From Azospirillum brasilense (GTDB taxonomy: Bacteria > Pseudomonadota > Alphaproteobacteria > Azospirillales > Azospirillaceae), in NCBI RefSeq assembly GCF_007827815.1, contig NZ_VITH01000026.1, positions 1 to 48,507 of the forward strand: a DNA stretch of 48,507 bases, read 5' to 3'. A program made the position numbers and the translations under genes. This document shows, piece after piece, positions 17,162-24,354 of this stretch (positions within the stretch are counted from its first letter, which is position 1; each line of letters starts with the position of its first letter). The notes under the pieces were generated by a model. The model was not told where the DNA came from. It searched no databases and saw only the letters and a list, made by a program, of their open reading frames with translations.

Positions 17162-17213
17162 GCGAAATGGTTTCGCTTTTCCGATTGACTGACGAAATGA
17201 TTTCGCCTATTCT
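17162..17213 (+). promoter_or_regulatory. Promoter with paired operators for the second HTH switch
   Basis: TTGACT at 17185-17190 and TATTCT at 17208-17213 are 17 bases apart, a good sigma70-type promoter. Two near-identical palindromes lie on it: GCGAAATGGTTTCGC at 17162-17176, upstream of -35, and ACGAAATGATTTCGC at 17192-17206, inside the spacer. Their centres are 30 bases apart, about three helical turns, which favours cooperative repressor binding. The HTH protein encoded at 17452 is the obvious candidate ligand. Confidence 0.75.
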
Positions 17214-17219
17214 TCTCTT

Positions 17220-17245
17220 GTCGGACGGGGATGGTCCCCACCGAC
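17220..17245 (+). promoter_or_regulatory. Stem-loop at the predicted 5' end of the transcript
   Basis: GTCGG/CCGAC and GGGGA/TCCCC pair around TGG. The predicted start of transcription from the promoter just upstream is near 17,220, so the RNA would begin with this hairpin. It may stabilise the message or influence the GGAGG site at 17251-17255. Confidence 0.55.
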
Positions 17246-17264
17246 TGAAAGGAGGTGATGCGCA

Positions 17265-17372
17265 GTGGATATCCTGGGGTGGCTGAAACGCCTCTTCCCG
17301 CGGTTCCGGATCAAGGTGAGGTTGGCCGCCGAACTTGAACTGGAAACCATGGATCAGAAGGAGGACGAGTAA
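17265..17372 (+). CDS. Small 35-residue phage protein
   Basis: GTG 17265 lies nine bases after a strong GGAGG site and opens VDILGWLKRLFPRFRIKVRL, ending in an acidic tail (MDQKEDE). The first half is amphipathic and basic, the second acidic. It is the first gene after the operator-controlled promoter and precedes the HTH gene by about 80 bases. The good ribosome site is the main evidence. Function unknown; a small regulatory or membrane-associated peptide is possible. Confidence 0.5.
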   Translation: MDILGWLKRLFPRFRIKVRLAAELELETMDQKEDE

Positions 17373-17451
17373 GCGGACAGGGTGGGGTCGGGAAACCGGC
17401 TCCACCTCCCCGGAAGACGAAGCGCATCACCTCCTAAACCCAGAGGTTACC

Positions 17452-17658
17452 ATGACCGCTGACGAGTTCAAGGGCTGGCGCAAGAGCCTTGGCCTGACCC
17501 AGCAGGAAGCCGCCGACGCCATCGGCATCACCAAGCGGAGCATCCAGCTTTACGAGGCCGGAACCCAGCCGGTGAGCCGGACCATCGCCCTTGCCTGCGC
17601 TGCTATCGCCGCCGGGTTGTCGCCCATCGGGTCCTCTGCCAGCGACGCCCCGGAATAA
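17452..17658 (+). CDS. XRE-family HTH regulator (Cro-like)
   Basis: The 68-residue protein is little more than a helix-turn-helix domain: FKGWRKSLGLTQQEAADAIGITKRSIQLYEAG, residues about 5-37, with the second and third helices clearly readable. An AGAGGT site precedes ATG 17452; an upstream frame beginning at 17335 has no such support. It lies on the plus strand inside otherwise minus-strand territory, downstream of a promoter with two palindromic operators, and has its own terminator. It probably represses its own promoter and could control the divergent late operon that begins at 17093. Confidence 0.85.
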   Translation: MTADEFKGWRKSLGLTQQEAADAIGITKRSIQLYEAGTQPVSRTIALACAAIAAGLSPIGSSASDAPE

Positions 17659-17663
17659 CGAAA

Positions 17664-17690
17664 CCCGCCGTGACGAGCGTCAGGCGGGCT
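17664..17690 (+). terminator. Terminator after the HTH gene
   Basis: CCCGCC (17664-17669) pairs with GGCGGG (17683-17688), continued inside by TGAC/GTCA around GAGC. A weak T-rich flank (CTACTGTTTCT) follows. Confidence 0.65.
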
Positions 17691-17736
17691 ACTGTTTCTG
17701 GCATGCTGCCGCAGCCGAGGAGCCTTCAGGGCACCG

Positions 17737-17814
17737 GCTGCTGAGACCTCTTGAGGCCTCGTAGGATGGGTATCCCTACCCCAATCGAACGAGGCTGTCA
17801 AGGGTCTCAGCAGC
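17737..17814. other. Very long structured hairpin
   Basis: GCTGCTGAGACC (17737-17748) pairs perfectly with GGTCTCAGCAGC (17803-17814). Inside it TTGA pairs with TCAA, GCCTCGT (17756-17762) with ACGAGGC (17789-17795), and GGAT with ATCC around GGGT. At least 27 base pairs form a nested structure in 78 bases. It lies between the converging ends of the HTH gene and the NusG-like gene and has no T tract on either strand. It may be a transcript end structure, a processed small RNA, or a loading element for the NusG-like protein. Confidence 0.6.
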
Positions 17815-17824
17815 GCCGAGCACG

Positions 17825-18439
17825 TCACTCCGCCGCCTTGACGCCGGCAGCCCTCACACGGGCTTCGTTCTGGCGGCCGAACAGGCTGAGCAGAACGCGG
17901 ATGCGTTCCCCCTCGTCGGCGACGAACAGGGCATCCCAGCCGGCGAAGGCGCCCTCGGTGACACGGACGGTCTGGCCGGGCTGGAAGCGGGGTGCCGTGA
18001 CCACGGCCTCGGCAGGTTCGACCGGGACCGGCTCCACCGGACGGAGGTCCACGATCCCAGCGCCGGCCTGCATGCGGGCCACCACAGCCTCCACGGCCCG
18101 CACCGGCAGCACCAGGGCACGGCGGCGGCTGTCGAGGCTGACGTACTGCACGCTGGGCACCAGGGCCAGCTTGCGCGCCTCCTGACCGGGCATGGACCCG
18201 GCGAAGACGTAGCGCCCGAACATGGGTCGCTCCACTTCCCGGCGCTGGTCCCTGCGATCCGTGATGACCTCCCGGCACCGCGGGGCGATGACCTGATAGC
18301 CACGGGCCAGCAGGGCGGCCACGGCCTTGGGGTGATCGTTGAGCTTGGTCCCGACGACGACGACATGCCAGCGGCGACCATCGAGGTCGAGGTCAGCGAG
18401 CGGGGTTCCGGTGGTGTTGGTGGTCTGGGTTCCAGTCAT
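17825..18439 (-). CDS. NusG/RfaH-like transcription elongation factor
   Basis: The 204-residue protein has an N-terminal NGN-type domain: RRWHVVVVGTKLNDHPKAVA, ARGYQVIAPRCREVI, then RPMFGRYVFAGSM and YVSLDSRRRALVLP, residues about 22-115. A proline and valine-rich linker leads to a KOW-type C-terminal domain (FQPGQTVRVTEGAFAGWDALFVADEGERIRVLLSLFGRQ, about 150-190). This is the order of NusG, RfaH and LoaP, which bind RNA polymerase and suppress pausing or termination. It is the last gene of the left early operon and lies about 0.75 kb upstream of the late operon, the place where lambda-like phages put Q. A processive antiterminator role is inferred. AAGGA precedes ATG 18439. Confidence 0.8.
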   Translation of the reverse strand: MTGTQTTNTTGTPLADLDLDGRRWHVVVVGTKLNDHPKAVAALLARGYQVIAPRCREVITDRRDQRREVERPMFGRYVFAGSMPGQEARKLALVPSVQYVSLDSRRRALVLPVRAVEAVVARMQAGAGIVDLRPVEPVPVEPAEAVVTAPRFQPGQTVRVTEGAFAGWDALFVADEGERIRVLLSLFGRQNEARVRAAGVKAAE

Positions 18440-18465
18440 CGGGCGCTTCCTTGACCTCTCCAGCC

Positions 18466-18810
18466 GTTACCAGTGGTTACACCCACGGGTTTCGGCTAAG
18501 TGGTTGATAAGAAAGCCCCTGTAACTAAGTAACATATGTAACGGATATAGATATATATATGAGAGAGTGTGTCTATATGGGTCTCTCTGTATATATATCT
18601 ATCCTTTCGCCGTTTTTTCGTTACTTCGTTACAAAGGGCAAATTTCGGTTCTAGATCAGTGACTTAACGCGTAACCGGTGGTCGTTACCGGGCGTTTCGC
18701 GCCTTGTCACACGTCACCGCATTGATTTCACTGCATTTTCCCGTTTCACACATTTCCACACCATGTAACGAGTGGTTTGTTACAAACCCGATGTAACGAC
18801 GCGCCGTTAC
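18466..18810. repeat. Cluster of 13 GTAAC/GTTAC repeats, candidate replication origin
   Basis: The 378-base gap between genes at 18,440-18,817 contains GTTAC at 18466, 18476, 18620, 18628, 18684, 18779 and 18806, and GTAAC at 18521, 18529, 18538, 18671, 18765 and 18793. Fewer than one would be expected by chance. Three pairs form GTAAC-N8/9-GTTAC palindromes; others are close direct repeats three to five bases apart. The tract is A+T-rich with a long AT palindrome and abuts the primase/helicase gene. These are properties of iteron-type origins, though a multi-site operator is also possible. Confidence 0.6.
18547..18602. repeat. AT-rich palindrome within the repeat cluster
   Basis: ATAGATATATATATGAGAGAG at 18547-18567 faces a near-perfect inverse at 18583-18602, with a 15-base centre. 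It would extrude or melt easily and could be the unwinding element of an origin. Confidence 0.55.
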
Positions 18811-18817
18811 GCGCAAG

Positions 18818-20920
18818 CTATTGCTCGGGCTTCAGTATTTCGGACAGCGGGACGCCAACGGCGCGCTTCACCATTTTCCCAAATCGCATCGATTTCGGTG
18901 TGGTTTTGACTGCGCCATTCACGCGTCCGAGTTGTGTTTCCCAGGCCGACGCCCAGGGTGTGTCCCGGAACAGGGCGCTGAGCCGGCTGTGCGATCTGGC
19001 CGCCCAGAGCATCCCGGATGACGGGTCAACGCGCAGTCCGAGGTGGAGCAGATGCATCTCGGCGACGTCGGGGAAGACGCCGTCCACAGCATCGCCGGTG
19101 AGCTTTCCGGTGAGGTCCTGGACGCCGCCAGCCACCGCCGCGACCAGGGACGCCACCGGCCTCTCGAAGGCCGCCCCGGAGCCGGGCTGGACCCTGATCA
19201 TCTGTTCGAGGAGATGATCAAGGGCGCGGTCCTGATCGGGTGCGGTGTCATCCTCCCCGGCCCTGCGCGCCCAGCTCCGATCGAGGAACGTCCGGGCTTC
19301 GTCGATGGTGAGGGTCTTCGAACTGAACAGGCTGTGGAAACCGGCCAGGACGCCGCCCACGGTATCGCCGTGCCGTTGGGAACCGGACCGCTCCGATACA
19401 GCGCGGGCGAAGGTTTGGGCGTTGGCGCGGATCACCCCCAGCAGGGACAGTGTCCTGGCGAGAAGACCGCCGCACCATTCCGGTGTGAGGGTGTCGGTGA
19501 CGAGGCGCTGCAGCTCGGCGAACTGTTCAGCCGCGGCAAGAGCGCCCTCCTCGGACAGGTTGCCGCGCCCCTGGAGCGAGAACACGAGGGTTCGGGATTC
19601 ATCGGCGGCTTGATGCAGGGCGAGGTTGATGGAGCTGAACAGGAAGCTGCTGCGGATGCTGAAGGTCTGCGCCCGTCCGGATTGCGTCCCTTTGACGATC
19701 GGGGCGGCGTCCTCGGAACTGGCCTGTCGGGCCAGATCAAGGATGAGCTGCACCCGCTCCCGATCCTGCTGGTTCTGTGTCTCCGCCTCATCGAAGACGA
19801 CGGGCCGACCATCGGCGCCGAGGAGCTGGCGGACGCCGGCCTCCGTGGTCTTGCTCGACACCCGGAGCGCGATGGTGCCGATGACGGCCCTGGCGATGTT
19901 GTCCAGAATCCAGGTCTTACCGGAGCCTTTCTCACCGGTCAGCCAGCCGTGGGCACGCCACGGCATGGCGCCACAGACCGGGGCGACGACGAGGAACCCG
20001 GCGAACAGTGGGGCCAAGCCGGGATCATCCCAGCGGGCCAGCTTGCAGATGTCGAACAGTTTCCTAGCCTCCGCCGCTGACAGCGGGGCAGCCAGATGCA
20101 CCGGACAGGCCTGGGCCTGCTCGTAGAGGAAGTAGGAGCGGTGCGCCATGATGCCGGTGGGGTTGCCGTCCACGATCATCCCGTTTCCGAGGTGGAGGAC
20201 GGCGCGGCCTTCATCCCACCAGGCGCCACGACCACGGATGCGGTCGGGATCATAGATGCCGACGGCGTGGGCCTCGGCGATCAGGGCGTTCGCCGCGGCG
20301 GTACCATCGAAGCCGCCCCTTCCGCCGGGATAGCGCTGCTGCCAGAAGTCGGCGGGTGCCAACTCCATGAGGCAGGCGATCTCCTTCAGGTCGCGGCTGG
20401 CGAGATCCACGATCTGGCCCCCGGCGCGCCGGATGAAGTAGTAGCGGCGCCGGTTGTAGCCCAGCGCGCGGTACGGCAGACCGTCGTCATAGATGGGCGG
20501 GCCGGGATCATCGGCCTCGGCGTCGCGCGCCGGTGGGCAGCCCAGCGGGTCGATGTCGGGGGTGGGGGTGGCCTGGGGTGCGGCCTCGATGCGGTCCAGC
20601 TTCCGGCAGGCCGAACCGATGGATGCCAACCGCTCCTCGATGGTTCCGGCCTCAGCGGCGGCCAGCACCGCATCCAGATCCGCGATGGCGACTTTATCGG
20701 CGCCGGCTCCGTAGAGGGCCTGTCCGATGTCGGGATCGGTCGTGACCAGCTTCCGGCCCGGCGCCGGGACACGGGACCAGTCGAAATCGGGGCGCCCGGC
20801 CAGCACGGCGATGCCGGGCAGAGCGGCAGCCAGCCGGTTCCTGGCCTCGGAGTCCGTCGTCACGATGACGCGGGTGGCGTCGGCGATGCTGCCGAGACCG
20901 ATGGGGGGCGACTTAAGCAT
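18818..20920 (-). CDS. Phage replication ATPase, primase/helicase-like
   Basis: The 700-residue protein has a Toprim-like N-terminus (RVIVTTDSEARNRLAAALPG ... KLVTTDPDIGQALYGAGADK, residues about 8-80). A central region follows, and then a P-loop ATPase with Walker A GEKGSGKT near residues 326-333 and Walker B VVFDEAE near 371-377, followed by SSFLFSSINLAL. The layout resembles phage and plasmid replication helicases or DUF927-type ATPases. It adjoins the repeat-rich candidate origin. I start at ATG 20920 because GGAG precedes it; this overlaps the upstream gene's stop by eight bases. The exact family is uncertain. Confidence 0.7.
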   Translation of the reverse strand: MLKSPPIGLGSIADATRVIVTTDSEARNRLAAALPGIAVLAGRPDFDWSRVPAPGRKLVTTDPDIGQALYGAGADKVAIADLDAVLAAAEAGTIEERLASIGSACRKLDRIEAAPQATPTPDIDPLGCPPARDAEADDPGPPIYDDGLPYRALGYNRRRYYFIRRAGGQIVDLASRDLKEIACLMELAPADFWQQRYPGGRGGFDGTAAANALIAEAHAVGIYDPDRIRGRGAWWDEGRAVLHLGNGMIVDGNPTGIMAHRSYFLYEQAQACPVHLAAPLSAAEARKLFDICKLARWDDPGLAPLFAGFLVVAPVCGAMPWRAHGWLTGEKGSGKTWILDNIARAVIGTIALRVSSKTTEAGVRQLLGADGRPVVFDEAETQNQQDRERVQLILDLARQASSEDAAPIVKGTQSGRAQTFSIRSSFLFSSINLALHQAADESRTLVFSLQGRGNLSEEGALAAAEQFAELQRLVTDTLTPEWCGGLLARTLSLLGVIRANAQTFARAVSERSGSQRHGDTVGGVLAGFHSLFSSKTLTIDEARTFLDRSWARRAGEDDTAPDQDRALDHLLEQMIRVQPGSGAAFERPVASLVAAVAGGVQDLTGKLTGDAVDGVFPDVAEMHLLHLGLRVDPSSGMLWAARSHSRLSALFRDTPWASAWETQLGRVNGAVKTTPKSMRFGKMVKRAVGVPLSEILKPEQ

Positions 20921-21599
20921 GGGCGGTCTCCGTCGCCGCGGCCTCACCGATGACGAACGGGGCGCGGGCGAGTTGCCGAATCCTGGCCTTCAGCGTCCGG
21001 CCGAGATCGGGGGCGGCGGGCTCGACACGACTGCAGCCGGCGAACGCGGCACGGGGATCGATGCGGGACCAATCCAGCACGCACGCCGCCCGGCCAGCGG
21101 CACGGAGCCAATCCAGGGGGGTGGCGACCAACCGGACGGCAGCACCGGTCTCGACGCAGTCCGCGATGTAGTCCTCACCGATCATCTCGGCCAAGCCGGA
21201 GCGCAGCCACCATTGACCGGGCCGGGCGAGGTTGAAGGCGCAGAGGTCCCAGACCTCCGCCCACATCCCGGTATCGGGATCAGCACTGCCGACCGGCACG
21301 ATGAAGGCCTTGACCGATTCCGTGCCCGGTGACTGCGGGGCATCGCTCACCGGCTCGAAGGCACCGGAGAGGCCAGCCCCAGCGGGATCGGCCCAGACCT
21401 GGGACCAGCCGACCAGCCGGCGGGCGGTGTAGGTCTGTGGTTCGGCCCGGACCGGTTCGAGATGACCGCCGACCAAGCGCCAGCCGATCGAGGAGGTGTG
21501 GGCGGCATCGACCTGCAGGACGCCGGCGGAGACCAGGAAGTCGCGATGCCGAGTGGTGATCCGGGCCGATGCCGTGGCGAATTCGTGGAGGAGGTTCAC
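20913..21599 (-). CDS. Hypothetical phage protein in replication module
   Basis: The 228-residue protein contains SVKAFIVPVGSADPDTGMWA and WDLCAFNLARPGQWWLRSGL with a following TPLDWLRAAGRAACVLDW. I have an impression of similar proteins beside primase and helicase genes in alphaproteobacterial prophages, but know no function for them. It overlaps the replication ATPase gene by eight bases and the VRR-NUC gene by four, so it belongs to the same operon and probably the same process. A noncatalytic primase-associated role is possible but not shown. Confidence 0.65.
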   Translation of the reverse strand: MNLLHEFATASARITTRHRDFLVSAGVLQVDAAHTSSIGWRLVGGHLEPVRAEPQTYTARRLVGWSQVWADPAGAGLSGAFEPVSDAPQSPGTESVKAFIVPVGSADPDTGMWAEVWDLCAFNLARPGQWWLRSGLAEMIGEDYIADCVETGAAVRLVATPLDWLRAAGRAACVLDWSRIDPRAAFAGCSRVEPAAPDLGRTLKARIRQLARAPFVIGEAAATETAHA

Positions 21600-22045
21600 G
21601 GTCCCCTCCCCTCGCCCGGCGCGGCACCCGGCCCTGCCGCCAGCAGCGCCGCGGCCTCCTCTGGTGATCGTGCGACACCAGCGATCCCGCCGCGCTGCGT
21701 CACCATGGAGACGAACGCTCTTTGCTCCTCGGTCGAGCGGCCGCGAGCGGCCTTGACCTCGACGGCGGTGAACACGGCGATGCTGCGCCCCACCATCTCG
21801 GGCGTTATGGTGATGGTGGTCAGGCCGATCAGATCGGAGCTGCCGACGCAGAGGCCGGCATGCAGGGGTCTGGCGTTGCGGACGACGACGTCGCCCGACC
21901 CGACGCGGACCGTGGATGGCGCCGAAAACCGTACCACCTGACCGGCCCAGCCGGTGCCGACGTTATTCCGGAACAGTCTGGCATCGGGCCGGGCGCCCAG
22001 CGCCAGCAGGATGCTGCGGAGGATGGGGGTCTCGCGCGCCGTCAT
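21596..22045 (-). CDS. VRR-NUC domain nuclease
   Basis: The 149-residue protein reads ARLFRNNVGTGWAG near residue 22, GLCVGSSDLIGLTTI near residue 65, and FTAVEVKAARGRSTEEQRAF near residues 91-110. These carry the conserved acidic and lysine residues (D, then ExK) of the VRR-NUC branch of PD-(D/E)xK nucleases. Such stand-alone phage VRR-NUC proteins resolve branched DNA. It overlaps both neighbours by ATGA. Length is normal for single-domain phage members. Confidence 0.88.
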   Translation of the reverse strand: MTARETPILRSILLALGARPDARLFRNNVGTGWAGQVVRFSAPSTVRVGSGDVVVRNARPLHAGLCVGSSDLIGLTTITITPEMVGRSIAVFTAVEVKAARGRSTEEQRAFVSMVTQRGGIAGVARSPEEAAALLAAGPGAAPGEGRGP

Positions 22046-23574
22046 CCCGCCGCCCTCCGCGACCCGTAGAGCCGTTCCTGATGCTCGATGAGCCCATCGA
22101 TGCGACTGCGGCCGGTGCCACGGAACCGCATCTGATGATCCACCCAGCCCGGTTTGTACCCACGCTCGGCGGCGATCCTCTCCAGATCATCCCTGCTCCG
22201 GGCCTGTCCGACCTCGGCGCGACGCTGAGCCTTCTCGGCCTCCTTCGCGGCGGCCAGGGCGTCGCGATCCACGGGCCTCAACTCGCCGTCGACCTCCTCG
22301 GGCGTCCGGCCCTCCGGCGCGTATTCGTGACCGCAGGCCGGGCACGTCATGGCCGGACGGTGACAGGCGAAGCACTGCGGGCATTGTTTCACCGGCGGAC
22401 CGCTGTCCTCCGATTTCCCCTTGCTCCGGCTGGCCCTGCCGCCCAGGCTCCAGTCCCGATCATCATCGGGCATGCCGTGGCGGAGCACGTTGCCGACATG
22501 GTCCAGGATCAGGGCGCGATCCTTGCCCGGCGCTGGCCGCAGGGCGCGGCCGACCTGCTGGAGGAACATCGCCAGGGATTGCGTCGGACGGAGCAGGATG
22601 GCGGCCTCGACCGCCGGCACATCGAACCCCTCGGAGATCAGGGCGCAGTTCGTCAGGACGCGGATCTGTCCAGCAGTGAAGGCGGTGATGACGCGGCGAC
22701 GCTCATCGGGATCGGCCTCACCGTCGAGATGCATGGCCTCGATGCCGGCGGCACGGAACTCGGCCGCAACATGCTGGCTGTGCGCGATGCTGCAGCAGAA
22801 CGCCACCGCACGGGCGCCGGGGGCCAGGGAGCGGTAATGTCCGACCACGGAACCGGTGATGGCCGGCTTGTCCAGCTTGGCGGCGGCCTCATCGGCGGCG
22901 AAGTCGCCGGCTCTGGTATGGATGCCGCTGAGATCGGCGATCATTGGCGCATAGACGACGGGCCGGGCGAGGTGGCCGCGCCCGATCAGCTCGCCGATCG
23001 TCGGCCCTTCGATCAGGGCATCGAAGATGCCGCCGTGCCCGACCCCGAGACCTTTACCATCCAGCCGTTCCGGGGTGGCGGTGACGCCCAGCCAGCGGGT
23101 TCCGGACAGCGCGGTGTGGGCGCGGAGATATTGCGCCGCCGAGGCGTGGTGGGCCTCATCGAGCACGGCGAGGTCCGGCGCCCACAGTGACGGGCGGCGA
23201 CCACTGGCCGGGAAGTAGAGCCGGTCGGACCGGGCATCACGAAGGAGACCTTTCCGCGCCCAGCGGTCCAGCGTCTGGATCGTGATGATCTGGACCGGGG
23301 CGGCGGCGTCCGGGGTGAATCCGGAGTGCAGGACCCCGGCCCGGATTCCATACTCACGGAATTTCTCGGCGGTCTGCGCCAGCAGGACCAGCGACGGAAC
23401 GACGAACCACGCCAGCCGGCCGCGCTTGGCAACGCCATCGGCGATGGAGCCGGAGACGGCCGTTTTGCCGCCGCCGGTGGGCAGCACGGCCAGGGGCGCG
23501 CGGGCACCGGCGGCGATGCTGGAGCGGAGGCCGGCGACCAGATCGGCTTGGTAGTCGCGGAGGGTGAGGGTCAT
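22042..23574 (-). CDS. SF2 DEAD/DEAH-box helicase with C-terminal zinc ribbon
   Basis: The 510-residue helicase has the RDYQADLVAGLRSSI Q-motif-like start, motif I LPTGGGKT near residues 31-38, motif II DEAHH near 138, motif III VTATPERLDG, and motif VI QQVGRALRPAPGKD near residues 340-355. Four cysteines (CPQC, then CPAC, about residues 395-416) form a zinc ribbon, as in the phage branch of the family. It probably unwinds DNA in phage replication or recombination together with the VRR-NUC nuclease that follows. It overlaps both neighbouring genes by four bases. Confidence 0.92.
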   Translation of the reverse strand: MTLTLRDYQADLVAGLRSSIAAGARAPLAVLPTGGGKTAVSGSIADGVAKRGRLAWFVVPSLVLLAQTAEKFREYGIRAGVLHSGFTPDAAAPVQIITIQTLDRWARKGLLRDARSDRLYFPASGRRPSLWAPDLAVLDEAHHASAAQYLRAHTALSGTRWLGVTATPERLDGKGLGVGHGGIFDALIEGPTIGELIGRGHLARPVVYAPMIADLSGIHTRAGDFAADEAAAKLDKPAITGSVVGHYRSLAPGARAVAFCCSIAHSQHVAAEFRAAGIEAMHLDGEADPDERRRVITAFTAGQIRVLTNCALISEGFDVPAVEAAILLRPTQSLAMFLQQVGRALRPAPGKDRALILDHVGNVLRHGMPDDDRDWSLGGRASRSKGKSEDSGPPVKQCPQCFACHRPAMTCPACGHEYAPEGRTPEEVDGELRPVDRDALAAAKEAEKAQRRAEVGQARSRDDLERIAAERGYKPGWVDHQMRFRGTGRSRIDGLIEHQERLYGSRRAAG

Positions 23575-24350
23575 TGGGTGACCTCCCCGGCGCTACGCCA
23601 CTTCGGCATCCAGTCCGCCATCGTCGCCTTGACCTGCGGATAAACCTCCGGGTGCTGGGCACCGAAGTCGGGCATGGTGGTTCCGCGCCGGAAATGCGGG
23701 AACCCGATGTCGTCGGTGCTGGAGTTCGGGACGGCCTCAAGCCACGCCTGCCAGCCACCAGCGATCCAGCGCCGGATATCGATCTGCAGGGCTTTGAAGT
23801 CCTGGCGGGTGACGTATCCGGTCTCATCGAGCAGGGCTTGGACCCGCAGCGCGGACACCTTCCAACGGCTCAGGGTACGCGGCGCCGATGCCCCAGCGGT
23901 GACGTCGGGCACATAATCCGGGAGCGGGTGGCGCTTCGTCGGCAGGAGCGGGAACCAGTACGATTCGTGGCTGCCCACCGTTCCGGGAAGGTCGGGGCTA
24001 TGGCTGCCCTTCGAGGACATCCAGTAGGTCTGCGGCGGCCAGCACCGGACCACGGTCATGGAGCAGTAAGCCGCCAACGCCTCCAGGTCGGTGCTGGCTT
24101 CCGCCGGGACGAGAATGGCCCGGTAATCGGGGCCGGGATTTTCGAGGTCCCAATAGTTCTCGGATGCCTGCGCCAGGACCTTAGCGTTCAGGCGGAGCTT
24201 GGCTTGGACGCCGGCCTGCACCCCGGAGGTGTGGACGAGCAGGATGTCCCAGCCCGCGGTTTCCGGATAGGCGGTCCAGCCCGGCGGCAGCTGGGCCACG
24301 AAGGCGGAGCAGAGATCCGCTTCGGTGGCGAATTGGGGAGGGCGTTTCAT
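23571..24350 (-). CDS. Hypothetical phage protein, possible PD-(D/E)xK fold
   Basis: The 259-residue protein has WDILLVHTSGVQAGVQAKL near residues 34-52, which resembles the D-x(n)-(E/Q)xK active site of restriction-endonuclease-like folds. A helix (NAKVLAQASENYW) follows. The remainder, with many tryptophans and a C-terminal helical region, gives no known domain. It lies between the methyltransferase and SF2 helicase genes in a tightly packed operon. The nuclease suggestion is from one motif only. An alternative is a noncatalytic DNA-binding protein. Confidence 0.6.
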   Translation of the reverse strand: MKRPPQFATEADLCSAFVAQLPPGWTAYPETAGWDILLVHTSGVQAGVQAKLRLNAKVLAQASENYWDLENPGPDYRAILVPAEASTDLEALAAYCSMTVVRCWPPQTYWMSSKGSHSPDLPGTVGSHESYWFPLLPTKRHPLPDYVPDVTAGASAPRTLSRWKVSALRVQALLDETGYVTRQDFKALQIDIRRWIAGGWQAWLEAVPNSSTDDIGFPHFRRGTTMPDFGAQHPEVYPQVKATMADWMPKWRSAGEVTQ

Positions 24351-24354
24351 CGCC

